A stretch of DNA of 64,000 nt from Collinsella sp. (lineage in GTDB: Bacteria > Actinomycetota > Coriobacteriia > Coriobacteriales > Coriobacteriaceae). The stretch spans positions 61,459 to 125,458 of the forward strand of contig JAHYYJ010000009.1 in assembly GCA_019425015.1 (NCBI GenBank). Direction: 5' to 3'. Position numbers and translations under genes: made by a program. The number at the start of each line of letters is the position of its first letter. The first letter of the stretch is position 1. Positions 8,853 through 16,290 of the stretch are shown here, piece after piece. The notes under the pieces were generated by a model, which had not been told where the DNA came from, searched no databases, and saw only the letters and a program-made list of their open reading frames with translations.

Positions 8853-9689
8853 TTATGCCTTGGCCGCGGCAAAGGCAAGCTGCAGCACCACATCGCGGGC
8901 CTGGGCCTCGTCGATGCAATTGGCGTCGCAGCCTTCCATGTACACAACGTAGCGAACGCTTGCCACCTCGTTGGCGGCCAGCGTGCAGATGGGCGTGGCG
9001 CCTGCGCGCGCCGTGGGCGTGTCGCCGGTGCCGTCCATGCTAAAGGCGCTTATGGCGCGCGCAGGGTCGGCGGCGTAGGTCCAGCCCGAGGCGCCCGCCG
9101 CCACGACCACGCCGTCTTGCGCGGTGGTGCGCCTGCTGGTGGCGCCCGCGGTATTACCCAGGTCGTCGCAGGTAAAGATATGCGTTTGCGTGCCCGATGG
9201 GGTCGTGATGACCAGGCCCAGGCGCAGTGCGGCCAGCAGCTGCGGGTCGCTCGTCACGCTCATCTGCCCCTGATACAGGTACACGTTGAGAGCGCTATCG
9301 CTGCCCTTAAGGTACAGCGTGCCCGAAAGGGCGTAGTCGTCCAGCTGCGCGGTGCAGTCGGCGTAGTCGGTCGTGATGCCCGCGGCGTTTTGGAACGTGC
9401 CACGCCAAAAGCGGGAAAGGCCTGCCGTCGAGATGGGATAGAGCGTTTTGTCGGCGGCGGCTAGCGTTGCCGTTGTGTCCCATGGTCCGTTGGCCGAAAG
9501 TCCAATCTGCAGGTCGGAGCCCTCGTCGCTTACCGTGTGTGCCACAGGCGTCACGTTGGTGTAACGCGAGTTGCTAAACCACGCGTAGGTGGCGGCGCTC
9601 AGGGCAGCCACCAGCACGAGCATCCATGCGGCCGCAGCAACCATGCGACGGCGCGAGCTCAGGATGTCTTTGATGTTCGATGTACTCAT
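8853..9689 (-). CDS. SipW-dependent matrix-like surface protein
   Basis: A 278-residue protein starting at the ATG at 9689 (MSTSNIKD), preceded by a G-rich AGGGGG. An upstream in-frame start would add 35 residues overlapping the neighbour and is rejected. The signal segment spans about 16-34 and ends in ATYAWF (33-38). The mature domain contains the C-terminal signature YVVYMEGCDANCID, with a Cys-x3-Cys pair. The paired cysteines could form an intramolecular or inter-subunit disulfide after export; that is inference. It is part of the four-gene matrix block of the operon. Confidence 0.82.
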   Translation of the reverse strand: MSTSNIKDILSSRRRMVAAAAWMLVLVAALSAATYAWFSNSRYTNVTPVAHTVSDEGSDLQIGLSANGPWDTTATLAAADKTLYPISTAGLSRFWRGTFQNAAGITTDYADCTAQLDDYALSGTLYLKGSDSALNVYLYQGQMSVTSDPQLLAALRLGLVITTPSGTQTHIFTCDDLGNTAGATSRRTTAQDGVVVAAGASGWTYAADPARAISAFSMDGTGDTPTARAGATPICTLAANEVASVRYVVYMEGCDANCIDEAQARDVVLQLAFAAAKA

Positions 9690-9700
9690 GCCCCGGCCCC

Positions 9701-10585
9701 CTACGAACGCTTGCCAGCAAAGCGCAGCGCCAGCGATTGCAAGCTGGTGGTGGCCAGATTGTTGGTGCAATCGGGGTCGCAGCCTTCGAGCCACACGTAC
9801 ACATCCACACGCACGGGCGTGCTACGGTTGGCTCCCTTGGCAGCGGCGGGCAAGCTGCAGATCTTGGTCGTGGCCTCCTTGAGGCCCACGATACCGGTGT
9901 CTTCGTTGTAATCGCAGAAGTGTGCGCTGGTCAGCTGGTCAAAATGGACCGTGGCGCCATCGGAACGGGTGCTGTCGAGCACCAGGTGGTTCTGCTCGTT
10001 CTCGCCGGCATCCTTGCCGTCGAGCGTGTTGTAGCGCGCCTGGGGATTGTGCTCGCCCGAGACCTCAAAGATGTACTGGCCCGTCACGGTATCGCCCTGC
10101 CCTGGAGCATAGGTAACCAGTCCCACACGCAGGGCGGTGGAGATGGGGTTTGCCGGGTCCTGCTCGGTAAAGTCGATGCCTGACAGGTACACGTCGGTCG
10201 CGGCCGAGTTGGTGGCCAGGTACAGGGAAGTCTTGTAGTAATCGGAATGCTCGGCGGCACCAAACATGCTGGCAAACAGCGAGTCCTGCGTGGTTCCGCC
10301 GGTAAAGCCCGTTACCTTTTGGAAGCCGTTGAGTACGTTGTCGGTCGAGACGGGATCGAGCAGGCCCGCAAAGCTCAAACCGGCGTTGGTCTTGTACTCG
10401 CCGTCGTATTCGTTGGAGATAAGGAAGGTCACACCCGTGCCCGCGGCCATCTTGACGTCGGTGATATGGCGGTTGGCGTTGTAGATGTACCAGGCATACG
10501 TTACGGCTCCGGCAGCAGCAAGCGCCACCAGCAACGTGGCGAGCATGCGATTGAACTGTTTTCGCAGCGACTGCGCGTCCGACAT
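9701..10585 (-). CDS. SipW-dependent matrix-like surface protein, first gene of operon
   Basis: A 294-residue protein. The signal segment spans about 14-29 and ends in AVTYAWY (27-33). The mature domain ends with VYVWLEGCDPDCTNN, again with a Cys-x3-Cys pair. The ATG at 10585 has GGGAGG upstream. This is the first gene of the roughly 9-kb minus-strand operon; about 230 bases separate it from the divergent tRNA-Val gene. No convincing sigma-70 promoter was found in front of it, so control may rely on another factor. It differs from its neighbours by a long middle region (about 85-200). Confidence 0.82.
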   Translation of the reverse strand: MSDAQSLRKQFNRMLATLLVALAAAGAVTYAWYIYNANRHITDVKMAAGTGVTFLISNEYDGEYKTNAGLSFAGLLDPVSTDNVLNGFQKVTGFTGGTTQDSLFASMFGAAEHSDYYKTSLYLATNSAATDVYLSGIDFTEQDPANPISTALRVGLVTYAPGQGDTVTGQYIFEVSGEHNPQARYNTLDGKDAGENEQNHLVLDSTRSDGATVHFDQLTSAHFCDYNEDTGIVGLKEATTKICSLPAAAKGANRSTPVRVDVYVWLEGCDPDCTNNLATTSLQSLALRFAGKRS

Positions 10586-10757
10586 GCCCCTCCCTCATTT
10601 GCCGCGTTGTAAACTGCCTGGGCACCATTTGCCCATAATGGAGTTATTTTACGCGAACGTGCAGTTCATCGGGGGTACAAACGGGACTTTTCGCGTGCTG
10701 TTCGCGCTGCGGCGGGCTCCGATGGGGCCACAAATCACCAGTTTTTTAAAATAGTTC

Positions 10758-10786
10758 TTGCCACCGGGTGGGAGCTCCGTTATATT
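10758..10786 (+). promoter_or_regulatory. Sigma-70 promoter for tRNA-Val
   Basis: A -35 box TTGCCA (10758-10763) and a -10 box TATATT (10781-10786) are separated by exactly 17 bases and lie about 30 bases before the tRNA. Confidence 0.75.
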
Positions 10787-10815
10787 ATTTCCTGCGCACT
10801 CGCGCACCCTTGATC

Positions 10816-10890
10816 GGGCGTTTAGCTCAGGGGGAGAGCGCTTCCCTGACACGGAAGAGGTCAGAAGTTCAAATCTTCTAACGCCCACCA
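10816..10890 (+). tRNA. tRNA-Val (anticodon GAC)
   Basis: The 75-base gene folds as a complete cloverleaf. The acceptor arms are GGGCGTT and AACGCCC, the anticodon stem is CTTCC/GGAAG with loop CTGACAC (anticodon GAC), and the T arm is AGAAG/CTTCT. CCA is encoded at 10888-10890. It is followed directly by an intrinsic terminator. Confidence 0.96.
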
Positions 10891-10898
10891 AATGTTCG

Positions 10899-10934
10899 CA
10901 GCTCAGAGGCTTCGCCTCTGAGCTGTTTTGTTTT
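10899..10934 (+). terminator. Intrinsic terminator after tRNA-Val
   Basis: A 12-bp stem (CAGCTCAGAGGC/GCCTCTGAGCTG) with a TTC loop is followed by TTTTGTTTT. It ends the tRNA-Val transcript. Confidence 0.9.
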
Positions 10935-11095
10935 ACGCCGCCAAGCCAAGAGGGCGTCGCGGCACCCAAAACCGCTTCGACAACGCCAGCAACCACCCCA
11001 ACCAAGCCCAAAGCCGCCCAAACAACCCCAGCGGGCGCCCCGATCAGGCCCGAATGGGCCTCGCAGCCATATCCGGGTGACCCCCGCAAATCGAG

Positions 11096-11269
11096 GGTGA
11101 ATGGTTTCCCGCGAAGTGAACGCGCCAAAACGGACCCCCGGAGCATCGACACTTTTTGCGGCTCATTTCCTGCGGTTTTGTCGTTAGAATCCTGCGGTTT
11201 TGGCGCCAAAAAGTGTGGATGCTTCGGGGGTCCAAAAACACTCGCTCACTTCGCGGGAAACCATTCACC
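11096..11269. repeat. R1 palindromic element, copy 1 (174 bp)
   Basis: The two halves are inverted repeats over most of their length. The outer arms read GGTGAATGGTTTCCCGCG and its complement at the other end. An inner arm carries GGACCCCCGGAGCATC and its near-complement. The central loop contains TCCTGCGGTTTT twice. A second copy of exactly the same length lies at 34050-34223. The outer arms differ between copies but stay complementary within each copy. The gap 10891-11308 contains no gene; open frames across it are by-products of the repeat. Confidence 0.85.
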
Positions 11270-11308
11270 TTCAATACGGCAGCACCCCCTCCGCCGCCAA
11301 AGGCCCAC

Positions 11309-12412
11309 TTACCAATGCTGACGTGCCTCAATAACGGTCTGCCAGAGCTTAAACCGCTTTGTCTCGACGCGCGCCTGTGCCAAATATCGCGCTTCCTCGG
11401 TCATGGGCTTGTAAAATATGGGACGCTTGCGACGATGCAGCTTGCGCCGGACGCGTTCGCACAGGCGAACGAGCTTTTCGTAGTCGCTCGCCTGGTCAGT
11501 CGTCACCGTAAAGTACGCGACCCCATTGAGCATCTGCAGCTCGTTGCGGCGCTCGGCATCCTTGTGGATTTTCTCGCTTCCATCATGGATGGCGTCGCTG
11601 TCGTAATCGACCAGCGCGGTAAGCACCTCGGGCAGCAAGCCAGCCCTTACTTTATCCAGGCCCACCTCCGCTTTCGCCGTAAGCGTTATGTCGGGCGTGC
11701 GCTCCAACACGCGCAGTTTGCGGTTGCGCCCATCGTTGTAACCGTCGCGAATGAAGTACTTCTTGTTCAGCTCGGCCTTGCCCAGCGCAAGCCCGCCGTA
11801 ATGCGCGGGCAGCGACATAAACATGCAAAGCCCCGACTCCCTTGGAGACCGTGAGCCCTCTTCCACGTACGGAAGCAACGCCTTCGCCTTGGCGGCGCCT
11901 CTCACCTTTGACGCCCGGTCAAGGTACGCCGCAATGAGCTCCTTGGTCGCGAGCTTTCCATCGCGCATGCCCGCATCCCTGCTGGTCACCCCGCCGGGAG
12001 CAAGGTTATCCAGCCGGTAGTCCGATGTCATGGCATAGCCGGCATAGATGGCCTCCGCCGCATCGCCATCGTGCGCGGCCTGCAAAAACGCCAGCTCGGG
12101 AGAGCACACGTACGCATCCAGGTCGCCCATCCAGTGGCCCAGCGAGATAAACGAACCCGCGGGGAGCTCGTTGGTGCACAGATGCGTCTTAACGTGCTTG
12201 GTCCGCCGGCGGTCGGCGCGCGTCGGCACCATCAGATCCAGCACGTCAATCCCCAGGTCATAGCGATCGATAACCTCCTGCGCCTCCTGGTCACAGAGCG
12301 CGCAGGCGCCTGCAATCGACACGATCTCTGGTTCCGAATCCCCAAATCGAGGGTTCGGGATGTGCGCCAAGAGCGCCAGCGCAGCGTTATGTGAAACGAT
12401 AAAGTACCTCAT
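11309..12412 (-). CDS. Hypothetical protein with Vsr/DUF559-like C-terminal region
   Basis: A 367-residue protein with no signal peptide. The C-terminal part contains LVDYDSDAIHDGSEKIHKDA followed by ERRNELQMLNGVAYFTVT, a pattern reminiscent of the Vsr/DUF559 nuclease-like fold (strand with acidic residue, His, then D-x2-R-x2-L helix and final strand), as seen in AbiEi-type and related proteins. The N-terminal 200 residues are of unknown type and include two close Cys residues near 38-41. The start at 12412 has no obvious ribosome-binding site. It lies in a small block of nuclease-like genes near tRNA-Val. Nuclease activity is a guess from pattern only. Confidence 0.65.
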   Translation of the reverse strand: MRYFIVSHNAALALLAHIPNPRFGDSEPEIVSIAGACALCDQEAQEVIDRYDLGIDVLDLMVPTRADRRRTKHVKTHLCTNELPAGSFISLGHWMGDLDAYVCSPELAFLQAAHDGDAAEAIYAGYAMTSDYRLDNLAPGGVTSRDAGMRDGKLATKELIAAYLDRASKVRGAAKAKALLPYVEEGSRSPRESGLCMFMSLPAHYGGLALGKAELNKKYFIRDGYNDGRNRKLRVLERTPDITLTAKAEVGLDKVRAGLLPEVLTALVDYDSDAIHDGSEKIHKDAERRNELQMLNGVAYFTVTTDQASDYEKLVRLCERVRRKLHRRKRPIFYKPMTEEARYLAQARVETKRFKLWQTVIEARQHW

Positions 12413-12729
12413 GGCGCGAAGATAGCACCCGCGTCGGCGGCGGCTCGCGGCCCTGGCGAGTTTTCGGCAAACGACCAGCAGTTTTTTGCTGCGGCGCGTC
12501 CAAAGTGTTCATTCGTCGACGTCTAGCTGCAAATCCGTCAAGCTTTTGGCAAGGTTGCCGCTCAACTGACCAAAAGCTGACCATTTGCTTGCCCATTTGC
12601 TTGACGGCGCGCCCTCGCCAAAATGCTCCGCGACTTCTCGGGCGGTCGAAGTGCTCGTTTAGCGACCACACGCTCGTCGCTGGGGTATCCTTGGAGCACA
12701 TGCACCGCAAGCCGCACAAAGGAGCCGCC
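12413..12729. other. Intergenic region between divergent genes
   Basis: No coding signal is seen. The stretch must hold the promoters of the two divergent genes, but no clear -10/-35 pair stands out on either strand. It contains copies of the short words GACCAAAAGCTGACC and CATTTGCTTG, close to a similar string near 60200, without clear repeat borders. Confidence 0.4.
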
Positions 12730-13428
12730 ATGCGCACCGAGCTCGATGTTCCCTTTTCGCACAAAGACAAGGCCAAGGCCCTGGGCGCCAAGTGGGACCG
12801 AGCCAAGAAGATCTGGTACGTGCCCGATGGCGTCAACCCCAAGCCCTTTGCCGCGTGGCTGCCCGGCGTAGATCGCTCCGACCCCAGCGCGCCCTACATC
12901 TACCTGGTGCTGGGCAAGCGCGAGTGTTGGAAGTGCCACGAGCAGACGACGGTCGCGGCCTTTGGCATTCCGTATTGGGCGGCCGAGGACTCGGGCAGCA
13001 AGGCTGCGCCCGGCGCTGCGCCCACCATAGACGACGCGGGCCACATCGCGATCGACACTGCCAGCGCCAACGCCATAGCCATCGTCCCCGCGCTGGGCTG
13101 CGTGCCGGCCGAGATCCGCGACTACCTGCGCGAGCGCTGCGGCTACAAGCCAGTAACGTCGCGCACCACCAAGACCGTATCGCTCGCCAGCACCTGCACC
13201 GCCTGCGGCGCGCTGCAAGGCAGCCATTACCTGTTCGAGGAGCCCACGTCGCCGTTTGCGCTCACGGCCATCAACAAGCTGCCCGCGCTGGAGTTCGTGC
13301 GCGTGGAAGTCGCCGGCGTCTTTGGCATCCCCGCCAGTCAGAGCGACTTTGACCAGGCGCTCTTCACCTGGGCACGCGATCACCACACCCAGTTCCATAA
13401 GCCCCTGTTCGAGGGGATCTACCTGTAA
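12730..13428 (+). CDS. DUF5710 domain protein with Cys pairs
   Basis: A 232-residue protein beginning at the ATG at 12730, which has AAAGGAG seven bases upstream; a longer upstream frame lacks such a site. The N-terminus has the pattern R-x-x-L-x-VP-x4-KD-x-AKALGAKWD followed by KIWYVPDG, characteristic of DUF5710, a small domain often attached to DNA-handling proteins such as primases and plasmid proteins. CWKC near residue 60 and CTAC near residue 160 could form a zinc site. The rest is unassigned. It is convergent with the gene at 13645. Function is unknown; DNA binding is plausible by domain association. Confidence 0.75.
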   Translation: MRTELDVPFSHKDKAKALGAKWDRAKKIWYVPDGVNPKPFAAWLPGVDRSDPSAPYIYLVLGKRECWKCHEQTTVAAFGIPYWAAEDSGSKAAPGAAPTIDDAGHIAIDTASANAIAIVPALGCVPAEIRDYLRERCGYKPVTSRTTKTVSLASTCTACGALQGSHYLFEEPTSPFALTAINKLPALEFVRVEVAGVFGIPASQSDFDQALFTWARDHHTQFHKPLFEGIYL

Positions 13429-13435
13429 GGCAAAG

Positions 13436-13495
13436 CTCGAAAATCGAGTCCAGTTATCCTCGGAAATCGAGTGCGAAAATCCTCGAAAATCGAGT
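13436..13495. repeat. Three palindromic 14-mers
   Basis: CTCGAAAATCGAGT occurs at 13436 and 13482, and CTCGGAAATCGAGT at 13459. The first 13 bases of each form a near-perfect palindrome. Start-to-start spacing is 23 bases in both intervals, about two helical turns, as in operator or iteron arrays. Confidence 0.6.
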
Positions 13496-13539
13496 ATGCG
13501 CAGGTAGTTAAGCTGCTTAAGCAGTCGATGGCTTCGCTC

Positions 13540-13603
13540 GAGCGTGGATGATCTCCCGTTTTTGACAGCCTTTCAGCCCAAAAACGGGAGATCATCCACG
13601 CTC
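13540..13603. repeat. Palindrome bounded by GAGCGTGGAT
   Basis: The ends are GAGCGTGGATGATCTCCCG and its complement, giving a long stem (about 25 bp) around a short loop. It lies between two convergent genes and could terminate both. The outer ten bases match the left arm of the R2 elements. Confidence 0.7.
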
Positions 13604-13644
13604 AATTTTCAATCGTCCAAAAATCCTCGCTCATCAGCAGACAA

Positions 13645-13884
13645 CTAGGCATCCGTCTCGTCATAGGTAATGGCACATCCGCAGGTTGAGCATTGCTGAG
13701 GATAGACTGGAAGGCGCAGGCCTGTTCGAGCGCGTGAGTCGGCGGCGTGTTTGTCGCGGACGTCGATGAAGCTGATGTCTAGGCATGGAAGGCCTGCACC
13801 GCAGCTTGGGCACGGCAGGTAGATTTGGCTGCAGGTGGCCTCGACGAGCGGGAATAAGCTCCGATCCATCAGAACGCGCGTCAA
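13645..13884 (-). CDS. Small zinc-ribbon-like hypothetical protein
   Basis: A 79-residue protein. CPSC (about 25-28) plus a Cys six residues further on, and CSTCGC near the C-terminus, give two Cys knuckles suited to a zinc ribbon. The start is a TTG at 13884 preceded by AGGG; the internal ATG (13869) has a poor site. It is convergent with the DUF5710 gene. It is short, but the spacing of cysteines and codon use support a real gene. Function is unknown. Confidence 0.5.
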   Translation of the reverse strand: MTRVLMDRSLFPLVEATCSQIYLPCPSCGAGLPCLDISFIDVRDKHAADSRARTGLRLPVYPQQCSTCGCAITYDETDA

Positions 13885-14044
13885 GTTACCCTATGTGCCG
13901 CACGCAATATCGCTTCGCCATCCCATGGCCTCCCCTTTCCCGTTTTAACCGTTGAAGAGAGGATGGCAGGATCGCGCGGTCCTCGATGCGGCGCGGCGCG
14001 ATCCGATCAATCGACATGATTGAGTTGCGGCAGGCTGCACCTAA

Positions 14045-15127
14045 CTAATACGGAGCAACGGCTTCCGCATGACGACGCGATTCCGAGAAATCGAACTCGG
14101 CGCGATGGGCTTCGAGGAATCGAGCGTTGGGGCGCAAGCGATGTTCGTCTGGCTCGCGCAACACCGAACCTGCAAACGCCGCATAATCCGTATGCTGCAG
14201 AAGATACGACCCGCAAAGTTGATAGTCGCCGCGTACCAGCTCAAGCGAAATCAGATGGGCGTCGAACAGCGAGTGCAGGTCGCGGCGCAGCAGAATACCG
14301 TTGCTGACAATCTGCGACTTGGGACCCGAATAGTTCTCGATATGCGCGGCTTCGAGCGCCTCGTCGACATTGCAGCCCGAGACGGCGCATCGACCGGTAT
14401 AGGCCTCAAAGAGCTGATTGCGGAAACGCTGCTGGCCGATTCGTTCGCGACGCAACGCGTAGCGGACCTTATCATCGTCGCTCACGGGAGCGCCAGAAAA
14501 CTCCGCCGCGACCGGAGCCTCCTTCATGTAGCTCATATCGGGGAAGAAACGCGCGTCGGGTCCGCCCTTATGGACGGGGCCGTGCAGTACAAACCAGCTG
14601 TTCTCCGGCTCGTAACGCTCAACAAACGCTAGGCCCAGAACCTTGTAGCCAGCGCTCGTTGCAAAGAAAACGCCAACGGGAACGCCGCACTCCATGCAGT
14701 TGATCATCTTTTGGTTGTAGTCCTGGTCGCGCCAGTTTTCGACCGAAGCACTTTGCGACGAGTACTTGAGCACCCACGTGCCGTCCTCAAGATAGAGCGG
14801 CGGAACATCAGGGTAGGCGCCGCGCTTGGAATTGTGCACCGAAAGGGCAAAGGTCTTCTTGCGCGGATGCTTAACGCGCCCGCGACCAGGCCAAAAGATG
14901 CCCGAATCGCGCGGCACCGGAAAGAGCTCGGAATCAATCGTCAGACGGAAGGGATATTGAGGGCTATCGGCATTGGTGCGATGCGGAAGCTTGTCCCACA
15001 GGCCGCCACGCTGCTCCTCGCGCAAGAACCGCTCCCAGGCCTGGACATATTCGGACGGCACAAAGCTGCAAGCGCGGTCGAAACTCGGCCGAGCAATCAG
15101 CGGAACACTAGAAGCGATACCGTCCAT
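14045..15127 (-). CDS. HNH_2-type endonuclease with N-terminal sensor-like domain
   Basis: A 360-residue protein. The C-terminal region carries CAVSGCNVDEALEAAHIENY followed by NGILLRRDLHSLFDAHLI, the HNH_2 motif with metal-binding His residues and a Cys pair. The middle part (NCMECGVPVGVFFAT, then YKVLGLAFVERYEPENSWFV) looks like the beta-rich modified-base reader domains attached to HNH nucleases in type IV restriction systems; this is by eye. The start chosen is the ATG at 15127, preceded by GGAGG seven bases upstream; a longer frame to 15211 lacks a site. It probably cuts incoming modified DNA. It is separated from the matrix gene upstream by a terminator. Confidence 0.8.
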   Translation of the reverse strand: MDGIASSVPLIARPSFDRACSFVPSEYVQAWERFLREEQRGGLWDKLPHRTNADSPQYPFRLTIDSELFPVPRDSGIFWPGRGRVKHPRKKTFALSVHNSKRGAYPDVPPLYLEDGTWVLKYSSQSASVENWRDQDYNQKMINCMECGVPVGVFFATSAGYKVLGLAFVERYEPENSWFVLHGPVHKGGPDARFFPDMSYMKEAPVAAEFSGAPVSDDDKVRYALRRERIGQQRFRNQLFEAYTGRCAVSGCNVDEALEAAHIENYSGPKSQIVSNGILLRRDLHSLFDAHLISLELVRGDYQLCGSYLLQHTDYAAFAGSVLREPDEHRLRPNARFLEAHRAEFDFSESRRHAEAVAPY

Positions 15128-15218
15128 AAGGAACCTCCAGGAAGAACAGTTCTTCACATTATCGCCGATCCACGCGGGCTCATATGCAGCTGTTTTGCGC
15201 AAAGTCGCCACAAAAGAA

Positions 15219-15246
15219 AGGGACTGCTTCGATTGAAGCGGCCCCT
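15219..15246 (-). terminator. Intrinsic terminator
   Basis: On the minus strand GGGGCCGCTTC and GAAGCAGTCCC enclose a four-base loop and are followed by TTTCTTTT. It ends the matrix transcript from 15278. Confidence 0.8.
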
Positions 15247-15277
15247 ATCAATTTCGAGTAGATCAGGATAATGGATG

Positions 15278-16210
15278 CTATTCAGCAGAAACGCCGGCAA
15301 GACGGACGGTTACGTTGTATGTAGCCGTATCTTCTGCAGCTTCGTTATTAACGCAATCCGCGTCCGTACCTTCCATCCAAATATACACTCGAAGAATCAC
15401 TCCGTTGTAACCAACCCGTTTGGCTATCGCTTTAGAGCCCGCGACGTAATCTTCTCCGACTTTCGAGGCACACCAACCGTCATAGTTGTCTGCCTCGATA
15501 TGCTGGTAGGAAGGAGTAACAGGCGCAGCAGAACCGTTGATGCACGCCCAGCCGTCAATTGCCGAAGCATCATTTCCCTTGCCTTCAACTGCATAGGGGG
15601 CATAGACGCATTTCAGAGTCTCTGCTCCAGTACCGTTACCATCCGCATCGGCATTCTGAATCGTCAATCCAACGCGCAAGGATTTGGGGATGGTGTCAGT
15701 CGTAGCATCACCGTTGACCGTTACTTCGACGGGATTTTCAGAAGGATCCGCAAGATATACGTCTGCAAATCCGGTATCCGAAATCGTATAGAGGATGTAC
15801 TCACCTTTTAGAAACGCATAGTGCGTCTCTCCGCCAGCTTCGTACTCTCCAGCCTTGCCACCTGCGGTGAAATTGAGCTTGGTATAAGTGGTGACCTTTC
15901 CATCTTCACCCCAACCCTGGCAGGCATACCAATCCGCCATATTGTCAGTCGAGGAAGGAGTGATTTTGCCTCCAAGCTCGGTCGCCGCGAGAGAATCCTG
16001 AGCGCCACCATGCTGGGCGCCTTTCGACTTCTGAGCGATCTGAAGAATAAACCCGTTCGTGGTGGCACCGATCGTAGACGTTTTTGCGCTGACCGTATTG
16101 TTGGCAACATACCAAGCATACGTGGCGGCGGATAGTGCGAAACCAGACAGCACAACCGCGGCAGCCGCGGCAACGAGCTGAACCTTTAATTGTTGAGATC
16201 GTTTTGCCAT
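15278..16210 (-). CDS. SipW-dependent matrix-like surface protein
   Basis: A 310-residue protein with a membrane segment at about 11-29 ending in AATYAWY (28-34), a SipW-type signal. The mature chain is Gly/Asp/Ala-rich. The C-terminal signature is VYIWMEGTDADCVNN, with a single Cys. Base composition is lower in GC than in the operon copies. It lies behind a strong terminator after the gene at 16291, so it may be expressed at a lower level by read-through or from its own promoter. An AGG lies eight bases before the ATG. Probable minor matrix subunit. Confidence 0.82.
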   Translation of the reverse strand: MAKRSQQLKVQLVAAAAAVVLSGFALSAATYAWYVANNTVSAKTSTIGATTNGFILQIAQKSKGAQHGGAQDSLAATELGGKITPSSTDNMADWYACQGWGEDGKVTTYTKLNFTAGGKAGEYEAGGETHYAFLKGEYILYTISDTGFADVYLADPSENPVEVTVNGDATTDTIPKSLRVGLTIQNADADGNGTGAETLKCVYAPYAVEGKGNDASAIDGWACINGSAAPVTPSYQHIEADNYDGWCASKVGEDYVAGSKAIAKRVGYNGVILRVYIWMEGTDADCVNNEAAEDTATYNVTVRLAGVSAE

Positions 16211-16224
16211 CCGATTAACCTATT

Positions 16225-16258
16225 CTAAAAAACCAGGGGCCGACGGTTCGGCCCCCGG
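16225..16258 (-). terminator. Intrinsic terminator between two matrix genes
   Basis: On the minus strand GGGGGCCGA/TCGGCCCC forms a strong stem with a short loop, followed by TGGTTTTTT. It lies directly after the gene at 16291 and just before the ribosome-binding site of the next matrix gene. Confidence 0.88.
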
Positions 16259-16290
16259 CGAAAGTCGAGCTTTATGTATAAATGGATTGA

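Noticed and set aside
8840..8947. N-terminal extension of the matrix protein encoded at 7862-8839
   Set aside because: It would overlap the upstream matrix gene, has no ribosome-binding site, and moves the SipW signal more than 100 residues inward.
10649..11331. Several open frames over the region after tRNA-Val with shared peptide words (PRSERxxxDPRSI)
   Set aside because: The shared peptides are the translation of the R1 palindrome, present again at 34052-34297; no start sites support them.
10816..15277. A prophage or integrative element
   Set aside because: No integrase, relaxase, transposase or duplicated tRNA end is visible, so only a small accessory block can be claimed.
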